Shown: positions 23,530 to 34,296 of the stretch, one piece after another
Numbering within the stretch: the stretch's first letter is position 1
Layout: the number at the start of each line of letters is the position of its first letter
Assembly (NCBI GenBank): GCA_036936605.1
Contig: JAUPFV010000004.1
Coordinates: 124,559,706 to 124,623,705, forward strand
DNA from: Limnanthes douglasii subsp. nivea
Lineage: Eukaryota; Streptophyta; Magnoliopsida; Brassicales; Limnanthaceae
Direction of reading: 5' to 3'
Length of the DNA stretch: 64,000 nucleotides
Program-made: the position numbers and the translations under genes
Notes under the pieces: generated by a model
What the model saw: only the letters and a program-made list of their open reading frames with translations
Told to the model about the DNA's origin: nothing
Databases searched by the model: none

Positions 23530-25074
23530 TTGCAATATCATATTCAATGTCATTATGGTATTTACAAAACTTATTGTTTTGTTCCTTCCATGACCTATTT
23601 ATCGGGGCTGTTTTTCTAACGTTAACATGATTCTTATCTTTCTCAAATATTTTCACCACGATCTCACTTAACTCCGCAAAATACTCTGGTTTTATCTATA
23701 AATTGGGCCTCACCTGAGAAGGTTGATCACTATAGGGTTGGTGTGCTCCTCTTGTGTGAGGAGGAAGACTAATATTTGTCCTCGAACAATATGGTATCTG
23801 GGAATTCGAAGAACTTCCATGATACCCTTGGCCGACAAGTGCATTCCCAAATTTTGTTTGAGTGGAACTTGACCCAATTTGAACTCTTGTAAACTCTTCT
23901 ACCTTAATTTGTTCCTCAACCTGAGCCATTAAGCTCCTAATATCAATGTTATTCTCCTCATATTCTTGTTGGCTAAATTACCCAAAAGAAACCCTTGCCT
24001 AAAAGTTGTCATTGTGACTTGTTCTTCACAATATTCCAATTTTATCTTTGTTAACACAAATCGTCTAGTGTAGTCTTTTAAATTCTCTCCCACAACTTGT
24101 CTACACTGTATTATGGTATCACCGTTAACTCGCATCTTTTTGCTTCCCATAAATTATCTTTGAAATTCAGTATAACAGACCCCAAAATTGGTTATAGATC
24201 ACCTCAAAATTCTATTATACCACTTTAAAGCAGTACCCTTAAAATTTTGTGAAAATGCTCTACATACCAACTTGTCATCATCCTCGAAGTTCATCATGTA
24301 ATGTTTAAACTGCTTAATATGATCATCAGGATCCTATGTTCCATCAAAATTTTCAACCTTTAAAATATCAAAGCGCATATAAATAAGTATCGACCTAATC
24401 TCAAAAGACAAATGAGAATTTTTCTAAACCACTCCTTGCATATATTGATTTACTCATTTGTTCCCATAACTGCATATAAGTTTGGTCCACATTTTTGACA
24501 TACTGGTTGGATGTGTTACCCTCAAACAAAGGGTTGACCCTCATATTCCTTGACTTATCTTCATTCTTGGATTTTCGCTCTTTACGAGATTTCCGATGTC
24601 AACTTCCCTCTCCCTTCGAAGAACTTTAATATATTATTTGCTTAAATGAATCATCTTTGGAGTCCGAACAAGAGAACTCACTATCATTATTCAAAATATA
24701 CCAATGGTTATCTTTTTTTTCCTTTCATGAAGACTGGTGTTTCCGGTCTGACTGAAAATGTGATTTTCTACGATCACTTCGAACTTGACGAGCAGTATAA
24801 GACTCATCAGACAAATTTTCCAACTCATTTTTCTCATCAACTCGTCGTACATAGGATCTCAACCTACTAGATTGAATTTGATGCTCATTTGATAAAGTTG
24901 ATCGTTTAAAACAACTATCCTTTCTAGTAATTGATTCATCCAATATTCCACGTTAGATTGTTCATGTTATTCGTTTCCCTAATTTTTATCCTGGTTTTAT
25001 TTTCTAATTAAATCTGATTCAAGTATTTCATTTTCCATCAAAACTGCGGGATCAGTTCTGATTTCTAGTTCCAT
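23530..25074 (-). pseudogene. Decayed gag of element A
   Basis: A start ATG is visible at 25074 (MELEIRTDPAV). It is followed by a basic segment and the capsid-type motif NGDTIIQCRQ-VVGENLKDYTRRF at 24150-24080, which is shared with elements B and C. A proline-rich tail lies at 23929-23696. The zinc knuckle near 23560 is broken: the GH pair reads EY and the last Cys reads Phe. Frameshifts and stops interrupt it. Confidence 0.75.
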
Positions 25075-25151
25075 CGTAACTTCGATCATAAATTTTATGG
25101 TTTTAGATTTGTTATCTAGGTATCTTTTATTTCTCCTACTATATTCGCCAA

Positions 25152-25471
25152 TGTTAAGTATTAAATATTTTGTGAAGTGAGAAAATAGTTCTAGTAATTT
25201 CAGAGAAAGAAAGTTATAAGCCTTTTAGAGAGAGAAAGTAATTAAGAGGTGTTGTGAGTAAAAATGCCAATCAATCTTTTATTTTGAAATCCCCCTTTCT
25301 ATTTATAGGAAAGGGATATGAATAATGGATTGAGTTATAAATTATGAATAATTGCACTATTAGCCCTTGATATTTACATTAAATATTCAATTTATTCTAA
25401 ACCTATAAAAGACTCAAACAAAAACCCTTTTCATAAATGTTTTTACTTCTTGTTTATTGACATCCTTATGA
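25152..25471 (-). repeat. 5' LTR of element A
   Basis: A 320-base repeat matching 14282-14605. The primer-site region TTGGCGAATATAG follows on its left on the minus strand. Confidence 0.9.
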
Positions 25472-25476
25472 AAGGT
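25472..25476. repeat. Target-site duplication of element A, right copy
   Basis: AAGGT, identical to 14277-14281. Confidence 0.85.
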
Positions 25477-26150
25477 TAAATATGTTTCTTTGATTACATA
25501 TTCAGAGACCATCAAATAAAGCTCTACATTCATGTGAAATAATAAATTATTATTCATACTCTCCCAAAATCTAAAATTATTTTACATTTATTATCTCTCA
25601 AAATCACACCTCCATTTGACTCTCCCGTTAGTAAACTAGACCCGTGAGTATTTAGTTTTAATATACTTCCTATTTTAGGAATCCATTGGACTAAAGTGGA
25701 TACACATGGATTTTTAATGCAGATAACAGCACAAGTCATGAGCAATGTTTATGTCTTCTTTCCGGTGTAAAGACTTGAAAAGGTTAGCAATATCTAGTTT
25801 AAAAATTACATATTTAATTTGTTACATCACTGATCTAAAAGTATTATGTTGACCGTGGTGTTTGGATTTATTTGTATCCTTCCAAAGAGACCAACATCTG
25901 ATAGGTGGAATGATAGTTCTGATATGAGTCTCCTTTTGAGTAGACCAAGACCATGTTCAAACAAGGTGAACTAATTTCATCTGTTTAAAGATATAGATAC
26001 CAAACAATCCTGAAAAATGTCTCAAAACATCCCAAGCTATTGTACATTCCACAAATAAGTGTTTAATAGTTTCCATTTTTTTTTGCAGAATTGGTACTTA
26101 GAGGCTAAGAATATGTATTTACTTTGTATTATAAAATCTACATATAACCA
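25477..26150 (-). mobile_element. LINE L1, reverse-transcriptase zinc region and RNase H start
   Basis: On the minus strand from about 26100 this reads as a zf-RVT region (HLFVECTIAWDVLRHFSG), then ETHIRTIIPP, then the start of an RNase H domain at 25745-25554 (WIPKIGSILKLNTHGSS and GGVILRD). The rest of the RNase H lies to the left of element A at 13930-14276. The LINE appears 5'-truncated near 26150. Confidence 0.8.
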
Positions 26151-26890
26151 TCCTTTCATTTAATAAAAGTTTTAATTACTGAAAAATATATTAAAAATGG
26201 ATCGAAATATCTTCGAACCAAATTATCATTTTAAAATATAACATAATTAAAAAAATAATAAAATGCTTTTTTAAATACTTTAAAATTTAACCATCCACAA
26301 ACTAAAAAACTAATAAAAATATGAATATTATTTTAAAATAATAATAATTAAAACTAAAATATATTATAAATATAGATAAAAATACCCTTAAACTAAAAGA
26401 ATATTTTAAAAGGTATACATGTCTTAAGAACTGAACAATATTGACAGAAATACTTTTAATGTTAATCAAATATTTAGAATAATAAAATATTTAATTTTTT
26501 AAACATTCATAAAAGTAAAATAATACTCTTGAAGTTGAATTTGAAAGTGTAATACTTTATTTTACTTGAGAAACGATATCTTGAGCTCTAATATTCCCTA
26601 ACAAATCTTATTTGATATCATCATCCTAATCTAAATATTATTTGAAGAAAGAGAAAAATTCATGTTAGATTTCTTTCTATTATCTAAGCTTTTTTGTTTG
26701 TAAATTCGTTTTTGCTTGAAAACCAAAACTTAAAATGATTATACAAAGCTTTAAATTGCATGTAATTGATTTTTTTATCTACGTTGGTGTTTAAGATCAA
26801 ACTATTATATATTTCTATGTTAATAACATAGAAGACAAGATGACACCTACAAAGAGTTGTGTTCTAAGAATATAAAATCAAGTATATATA
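26151..26890. other. AT-rich spacer between LINEs L1 and L2
   Basis: Very AT-rich sequence with homopolymer runs. I see no gene, although the T-rich stretches could include the poly(A) tail of minus-strand LINE L2. Confidence 0.4.
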
Positions 26891-27741
26891 CGGCTTACAG
26901 AGCTTGTTAGTTGCTACAAATCTTATTATATCATGTAGTATAATCAAATAATAATCTGGGATCTCTTTTTAGGTTGAAGATCATGTAACTTAATGTAAAA
27001 CCAAAAAACACTTGATATAAAAAGGGATAAAATGGTATGAATTGATTACCTATGTAAGATTGATATATTTTTCGGAACCTATGAAATGACAAGCTGAATC
27101 TTGTGACTTGGGTAGAATTAAGATTAACCATTAGTCACTTGTTCTTAGGTATCCTACATTAAGACTTCCTAGGATGGCGATTTCTCTTAATTGATCAGGA
27201 GCTTGGTTGTTGTTATAATTTAAATTCTTTTTACTTTTAAGTGTCCATTTTGCTATCCAAACTGCTGTATTGTTTTGTTTTCCAATAGATATATGAACCA
27301 TGGTCATTCTAGAAGTAATGAGTTTTCTACAACAATCTATTATGGGAGCCAATTACCAAATTACTTTCCATTTTTTTCTAAAGAATTTCAATTATAATTA
27401 TAGAATCGATCTCTAACTATATTATTCTTTGGCCCAAAGATGGTTTCCATTTAAGATTAGTGACAGTACTGAGTTTGATAAAATGTTGGAAGCACCAAAG
27501 CTCCTTAACAACTTTAGCATCTTTACTCTAATAAGATATTTTAATGAGCTAAACATATCATCTAGATTAGTAATAATATGTGTAATATAGTCTATTATAG
27601 ATATAGTTGTAATATGTTCTTCTTTGTGTTTAGTTTTATTCCTATATCACCCAATAACCCAAAATATTACGAGAGACATGATAGTTCTTATGTGAATCTC
27701 CATGTTAGTGGACCAATACCAACTAAAAATTATATGATTTA
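26890..27741 (-). mobile_element. LINE L2, 3' part (zf-RVT end, RNase H tail, 3' UTR)
   Basis: The minus-strand reading continues the zf-RVT region beyond element B (WYWSTNMEIHIRTIMS at about 27710-27660). It then gives an RNase H tail (MTMVHISIGKQNNTAVWIAK in the 27352-27131 ORF) and a 3' UTR with the family CTTAGGTATCCTAC motif. It joins to the segment starting at 38000 across element B. Confidence 0.8.
27737..27741. repeat. Target-site duplication of element B, left copy
   Basis: ATTTA before the left LTR is matched exactly by 38000-38004 after the right LTR. Confidence 0.9.
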
Positions 27742-28116
27742 TGATGAGTTCGGAATTTTTTGCCACTCTTTATGAGAACCGGACAGGGGCAATTCGGACA
27801 ACATCCACCCACTGAACCACCCGAACTGAACTAATGTACTAAAAACTTAATCACTTCATGACTAAGCTAATTATATACCTACTTAAAACTAATGGGTCTT
27901 TGAACTCGACCCGAATCCATAAGTCAACCCGAAAGCCCATGTGGCCCACAATTAAGGGTATAAATACCCAACCACTTTCATTTAATGAGGGTAATGAAAA
28001 TTAAATACAACTAGACAGCTCAATTCTCCCACTACAATCTATCCAAACATTAAATACCTTTGAAATACCACAAAACTCTGGACAAAATTACCCTCAACCA
28101 AAAATAAACCACACCA
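27742..28116 (+). repeat. 5' LTR of element B
   Basis: TGATGAGTTCGG...CACACCA, 375 bases. A TATA-like TATAAATAC lies within it near 27959. Confidence 0.95.
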
Positions 28117-28140
28117 AATTGGCGACCACAGTGGGAGCAC
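28117..28140 (+). other. Primer-binding-site region of element B
   Basis: AATTGGCGACCACAGTGGGA directly follows the LTR, where the tRNA primer would pair. I do not assign the tRNA. Confidence 0.6.
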
Positions 28141-28189
28141 GACGGTGCCTAAATCTAGCATTCAAAACCATCAAGAAAAGTCAGCTCGG

Positions 28190-29861
28190 ATGAATCTGGA
28201 CGAGCAAGAAGTACCACCAGCTTTGGCCGAAGTGGTGGGCAAAAATGATGAATATACAATTAAGGAACGAGATAGGTTAAAAGTTGAAATAAAAGCTCTG
28301 AGGGCTGCCAAGAGGGAAAAGATGGGCACAAAAGAGAAGTCTAAGGCGTCAGTTGCTCATCATACTGACAATCCAAGGGAGCATGAGACCTCAAAAACCC
28401 ATGTGAGTACGAAAAATACTCATGCTAGCTCAAAAAAGTCTCACCGGTCTAAACCGGTGGAGAGCTCTGATTCAGACTCAGAATCTTCCAGTAGCTCCTC
28501 AGGTGAAGATGGAGTCGAAGAATCCTTGTCATCCATCAGTGATGAAGGCCGTTCTAAAAAGAAACAAAAGTTAGTCAAAAAGTACTCAAGAAAAAGGGAT
28601 AGGCATGGAAGGTTAAAGAGGCATATAGGCAAAGGATCGTCTCATAGCCGGAGACACGTAGATCGGATGGTGATGGATCCTTTTGCCTTCCATGACGAAC
28701 CAGGTATCTTTGCAACTCTTAATGAGGATACCGTTTTCAGTCGTGGCCGGAATTTGAGACAATCTCCATTGTCCTCCACGATCCTGTCCGGAAACCTTCC
28801 TAAGAGGTTTCACAGTACAAAAATAGAAAAATACGATGGCAGTAAAGACCCGGATAACCACTTGGAACAGTTCAAAATTTTCATGATGAATTTTGATGAT
28901 GACGACAAGTTACTTTGTAGAGCATTCTCCCAATCATTTACGGGGAGTGCTCTGAAGTGGTACAACAGTTTGCCACAAGGCTGCATCATAAATTTTGATA
29001 CTTTTTGGGTGGCTTTTCGAAGACAGTTTGTTGGAAGTAAAGAGGTAAAGGGCAATGGAGACACAATTATCCATTGTGCCCAAGAACCAAACGAATCTCT
29101 AAAAGAATACATAAGTCGCTTTGTAAATACCAAAAATGGGTTGACTGATTGCTTGAACAAGTAGCAATAGCTTCTCTGAGGCAGGCTTAAACCCTGGAAA
29201 CTTGGCTGATTCAGTAACCAAGAAAAAAGCCATGACGTGGGGAGGTTTGCTGAATCAGGTCGGAAAGCAGATTAATGTGGATGAAACAAAGAAAACAAGG
29301 GTGCACATGCAGGTGAGGTCTGCTCCAGCTGCACCGAATCCAAACCAAAACCAGTCCAGGAACAAGGCTAGGGATACCGGGCAGGGTCACAACAGAGCCA
29401 AAGCTCAGTCTCAGCCAGCTGCACCAGCCCAGAGTCAGCAATCTAGAAATAAGCGAGGGCCTTGGGTTCAACCAGAGTGGTTTTCAGAATTGAAAGAAAA
29501 CGTAGCCACCATTTATGACAAAACAAAATACGAAGTACATTATAGAAGGCCGGCTGTGTTACAGTCTCCTAGGGAGAGCCGCAACAATTGTTTCTGCCAG
29601 TATCACAATGATACTGGCCATACCACTGAGGATTGTATTGCTTTGAAGCAAGAAGTCCAGAAATTGAATGAAAGAGGAAAGTTGGGAGTGTATGTTAAAA
29701 GAAGAGGTGGAAATAGGTCTGATAACGCTCATCGGGCTGGTCCGAACAATGCAGGCATATCGGCTCCGGATGGGGCTATGGTCATAATCGAAAGGTTCGA
29801 TGTAGAGTCAGAATACTTGGACCCTGATCCAACCCGGAATAAAGTGGGTGTTATCACATAA
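28190..29861 (+). pseudogene. gag of element B, frameshifted
   Basis: The likely start is the ATG at 28190 (MNLDEQEVPPALAEVV); the frame is open upstream only from a GTG. A Ser/Lys-rich N-terminal part is followed by the retrotransposon capsid region (KYDGSKDPDNHLEQFKIFMM, then SALKWYNSLP and NGDTIIHCAQEPNE). The frame breaks near 29160 with a TAG and shifts again near 29190. It then continues at 29202-29861 with a Gln-rich linker and a zinc knuckle variant C-x2-H-x4-GH-x4-C (FCQYHNDTGHTTEDC). Gag would form the virus-like particle. Confidence 0.88.
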
Positions 29862-29926
29862 CATTGCAAGTCGGTGTCCGGACTTATCAACTTTTATGAG
29901 TCACTCCAATTTTCGGAGGAGACACC

Positions 29927-32900
29927 ATGACAACACCAACTGCTTCTTCGAGAAAGAGGCACGTTTATACTTTAGCTACCCAACTGGAAGGAGGCATGAC
30001 TTCCTATCAATCACAGATTTCATTTCCCTTCATTGTTTTCGACGAGGATGACTTGAGGGATATTGTTGGTCCTCATGAAGATGCTGTTGTCATAGGAGCA
30101 TCCATCGGGGGCAATGACATAAGACGAATTTTGGTGGACACCGGAAGTTCTGCCAATATTCTCTTCTTAACTTCCTATAAAAAGATGAAAAATCCGACAG
30201 TAATTCAACGTTCGAACAGGTCGATTGTGGGTTTCACAGGAAGCTCAGCAGACGTGATCGGAGAATTCGAGGAGGAAGTTTTATTGGGCAAAGACCCTTT
30301 TAAAAAGATGGTTAGAATACTGTTCGTTGTGGTGGGTTGTCCCACTTGTTATAATGCTATTGTGGGGAGATCTTGTCTCTCTAGGATGCATGCTGTGGCC
30401 TCAACAGTCCACCAATGCTTGAAATATGTTGTGCAAGGACAAGTGGGAGTTGTTCGGAGCAGCTAAAAGGTAGTAAGAGAGTGTTATGCAACAGCACTGG
30501 CTCCTCGGACGTTGGGGGCAGTTCGGATCAATGATAAATAGAAGTTTGAGGGGCCTGACGGAGAGGGTGAAATTGATGACCCCAGAGAGACCCCTGGAGT
30601 TTTAATACCGATTGAAGAAGTTGAAACACACTCTCTGGCTGAAGGAAAAAGTGTCAAGATAGGATCCAAAATGACATCTGAATTAAAGTGTAAAATGTTA
30701 AAATTCTTGAAAGACCATCAGCATGTTTTTGCTTGGTGCAATGCTGATGTTACCGGAGTACTAGCAGATATTATATCACACCAACTCTCCATCCGAAGGG
30801 ACATAACACCTGTGATACAAAAGAGAAGAGCTTTTTCTAAAAAAAAAGCTGATGTCATAGTTCAAGAGGTCGACCGGCTTACTAAAATGGGGCACATAAA
30901 GGAGTCTTAATACCCTTTATAGACGGACAATCCGGTATTGTTAAAAAAGAAAAATGACAAATGGCGTATGTGCATCGATTTTACAGATCTCAACAGAGCT
31001 TTCCCAAAGGATTTATACCCGGTCCCCCGAATTGATCAGTTGGTGGACTCCACATCTGGAAACAAGCTGTTATCTTTTATGGATGCCTTCTCCGGGTATA
31101 ATCAGATCCAAAGGATCAGGAACATACTACATTTGTTACTAATAGAGGCCTTCATTGTTACAAGGTGATGCCATTTGGGTTAAAAATGCTGGGGCTACTT
31201 ATCAGAGGTTGGTAAACAAGGCTTTTGCTAATCAAATTGGAAGAAACATGGAAGTTTACATCGACGACATGATGGTGAAAAGTGTGGACGAAGAGCTACA
31301 CTTGGCATATCTCCAAGAAACTTTTGCTAGCTTAGTGAAAGTAAATTTGAAATTAAACCCAGAAAAGTGTGTGTTTGGAGTGCAGTCCGGGAAATTCTTA
31401 GGGTATGTGATAAGTGAGCAAGGGATACAGCCTGATCCGGACCAGCTTAATGCTTTACTGCAAATGGAGCCTCCTCGGAATATTAAAGAGGTACAACGAT
31501 TAACTGGGAGGTTGGCTGCATTAAATCGATTCATTTCAAGATCTTTGGACAAGTGTGCCCCATTTTTTCAAACTTTGAAAGGTGCAAAGGACTTCAACTG
31601 GTCCTCAAAGTGTGATGAGGCCTTCGATGAAATTAAGAAGCATTTGTCTTCCCCCAAAACTTTGTTTAAACCTGTTGATGGAGAAATGCTTTATGTGTAT
31701 TTACCCGTTTCTGATTGCGCAATTATCCTCATCCGGTGTACTATATCAGCAAAAGCTTGATAGATGCAGAAAAACGATATTTGAAGCTTGAAAAGTTGGC
31801 GCTGGCCCTGGTAATTGCTGCAAGGAAAATGAGGCCCTATTTTCAGGCTCATTCTATCATCGTCCGGACTTCTTTCCCTTTGAAAAATGTTCTCCAAAAA
31901 GCTAACGTTTCAAGTAGAATGACCAAATGTTCAGTAGAGCTGGGAGACTACGATATTGATTTTTCTCCTTGAACAGCAGTCAAAGCCCAAGTTGTGGCTG
32001 ATTTCTTAGTTGAATTCCATTCAGATAGGGATGCTAAGCAAGCAACTGGTATGAAAGACAAAAAAGTCTAGGTCGTTCGGACTGATGGTGGATCAAGTAC
32101 CATGGGATATGGTGTTGGGGTATGTTTAACCTCTCCGTACGGTGACAGAATGTACCAAGCTATATGTTTTGCTTTTAGGGCCTTTAATAATGAGTCCGAA
32201 TATGAAGCTGCTATAACTGGTTTGAAATTAGCTCTTATTTGTGGAGCCAAAATGGTCAAGTTAATGAGCGATTCTCAGCTTCTTATCCATCATGCACAAG
32301 GTCAATCTGAAGCCAAAAAGGAGCAACTGGTTAAATACTTACTTCTTCTCAAAGAAGTGGCACTTAATTTCAAAAGCATCACCTATGAACACAGACCCCG
32401 AACAGAAAATACACTAGCAGACTCTTTGGCAACCATAGCCTATACTGAGTCCTACCCTTGGATTCATGTGCTGGAGTGCCCATCCATTCAAATCAATCCG
32501 GATAAGGAAGAAGAAAGTTTGAATATACAGATAAAACAGCCTCAAGATTGGAGATTTCCTCTCCTTCAATATCTCTTAGATGACATCTTACCTCCGGAAA
32601 AAGCAGTAGCAAGGAAAGTAAAATACAAGGCTCGTGGTTTTGTCATTCTAAGAGATATTCTTTATAAGAAATCTTATAGTAAACCTCTTTTACGATGTTT
32701 GGGGGTCGATGAGTCTCAAATAGTACTCTCCAAATTACATGATGGTGAGGGATCAGCACACTGTGGATTCAGGGCTCTAACCAGAAGAGTTTTATTAGCT
32801 GGGTACTATTGGCCCTCTATAATACAAGATGCCAAGGAGTTGGTAAAAGAGTGTGATCCATGCCAGCGATATGGTAATGAAATCTATACCCTAGTTGTCC

Positions 32901-33783
32901 TTTTGGAATCAATTTCTGAGCCAATACCTTTTGCTCGATGGGGTTTGAATTTAGTGGGACCTCTACCCATGGCATCCAGGGGGGCAGAACTATAATCGTT
33001 TCTATTGATTACTTTTCGAAGTGGATCGAAGCAGCCCCATTGGCAGGAACTACTTCGAAATCTGTTATCAAATTCATTATGTCTAACATTTGTTGCAGAT
33101 TTGGAATTCCACAGAAGATAACAACAGACAATGGACCACAATTCGACAACAGGGAAATGGAGGCTTTCTGTGCCTCTAGAGGCATTCAACACTGCTTTTC
33201 TTCTCCTTTCCACCCACGGGAAAATGGTCAAGTTGAAGTGGCTAATAGGAAAATATTGTCCGGTCTGAAGAAAAATTTAGAAGGGGCTGCTGGAAAATGG
33301 CCAAGTTAGTTGCAAGAAGTCTTGTGGGCTTACCGGACCACTCCCGGGGCTGCAACACAAGAGTCTCCCTTTGCTTTAGTATATGGGATGGATGCCATAG
33401 CTCTCATAGAAGCTACTCTTCCTTCATTTCGAGTTCATAATTTTTCCAAACACGCTAACGAAGTGGCAGTCAGAAGCCAGCTTGATTTAGTAGAAGAAAG
33501 AAGAGTTAAGGCTCACCTTAGAGCTGCACACTATCAAGGTTTGATGAGAAGCATGTTTGCTTCTAAAGTTAAGAGAAGCGATTTTCAACCAGGGGATAAG
33601 ATATTAAGAAAAGTTCTCCTACATACTAAAGAAAAGCAGTTCGGTAAGTTAGCTCCAACATGGGAAGGACCCTATGTGGTTAGTGAAAAGCTTAAACCTG
33701 GGACATACCGGCTCCAAAACAAAGATGGAAGGATTTTGAATCACCCCTGGAACATTGAACACCTACGGTTGTACTTGGAATAA
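29927..33783 (+). pseudogene. pol of element B: protease, RT, two RNase H, integrase
   Basis: The protease has an intact LVDTGSSANILF motif near 30137. RT follows from about 30671, with its YIDD active site at 31257. The first RNase H is at 31715-31972 and a second, archaeal-type RNase H with NNESEYEAAITGLKLA and SDSQL at 32070-32440; this pair marks the Tat lineage. The integrase has its zinc-binding region near 32740-32870, a core from 32938 with TTDNGPQF and NGQVE, and a C-terminus with LAPTWEGPY and HPWNIEHLRLY. In-frame stops lie at 30464, about 30539, 30908, about 30917 and 33307; frameshifts lie near 31110, 31740 and 32990. The first integrase catalytic Asp reads Asn (WGLNLVG). It cannot encode a full polyprotein. 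Confidence 0.92.
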
Positions 33784-34296
33784 AAACTATGTAAATATTT
33801 ACTTGTTTAAAAGTTCATGTAAATACTTGGGGGCATACTATTTCCTACCCTGATGGCGCGGGGAGGTTTTAATGAGGTATCCGAGCTTTTTTATAAAATT
33901 TGATGCCTTCTTAAAAGATCCGGAGTGTTTCAATTAAAAGTTTTCTCTGAAATATTTTATCAATAGCAGACCAGATTAAATTGGTGGAATGAGGACTACT
34001 TAAACATTGGTCATCGGAGAACTTAAACACTCTCACTTTAAAATACTTATAAAATAACTAAGGGCTGTTTAAACATTAGCCACCAAAATTGAAAAAAATC
34101 ATGAAACGATGCAGGAGTTATGCAAAATAAAACTGCCCATTAAAACATACGAAATGCCTTGGCCATCCAAGGACTTTGAATTGTCAAAACAAGAAAGGTT
34201 TATCCGGACAAGGATCAGACACGGTTACAAAAAAATTCCCTGGCCACCCAAGGACTTTGGTTCAATCACAACAAAATTAAAAAGATAATTGATACT
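33784..34296. other. Gap between convergent pol and aORF of element B
   Basis: Non-coding. It holds two copies, about 80 bases apart, of a CCTTGGCCATCCAAGGACTT block (near 34150 and 34230), but no long tandem array like those of A and C. Confidence 0.6.

Larger units (their letters stand above)
14282..25471 (-). mobile_element. Tat-type Ty3/Gypsy LTR retrotransposon A
   Basis: This is a complete but decayed element of about 11.2 kb, read on the minus strand. It has LTRs at 14282-14605 (3') and 25152-25471 (5'), a 5-bp AAGGT target duplication and a polypurine tract ending AGAGGGCTAC next to the 3' LTR. A TTGGCGAATATAGTAGGAG primer-site region follows the 5' LTR. Gag, protease, RT, two RNase H domains and integrase follow in order, and an antisense ORF lies between pol and the 3' LTR. 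A dual RNase H plus an antisense ORF is the hallmark of the Tat lineage. The element is inserted in the RNase H region of LINE L1. Confidence 0.92.
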
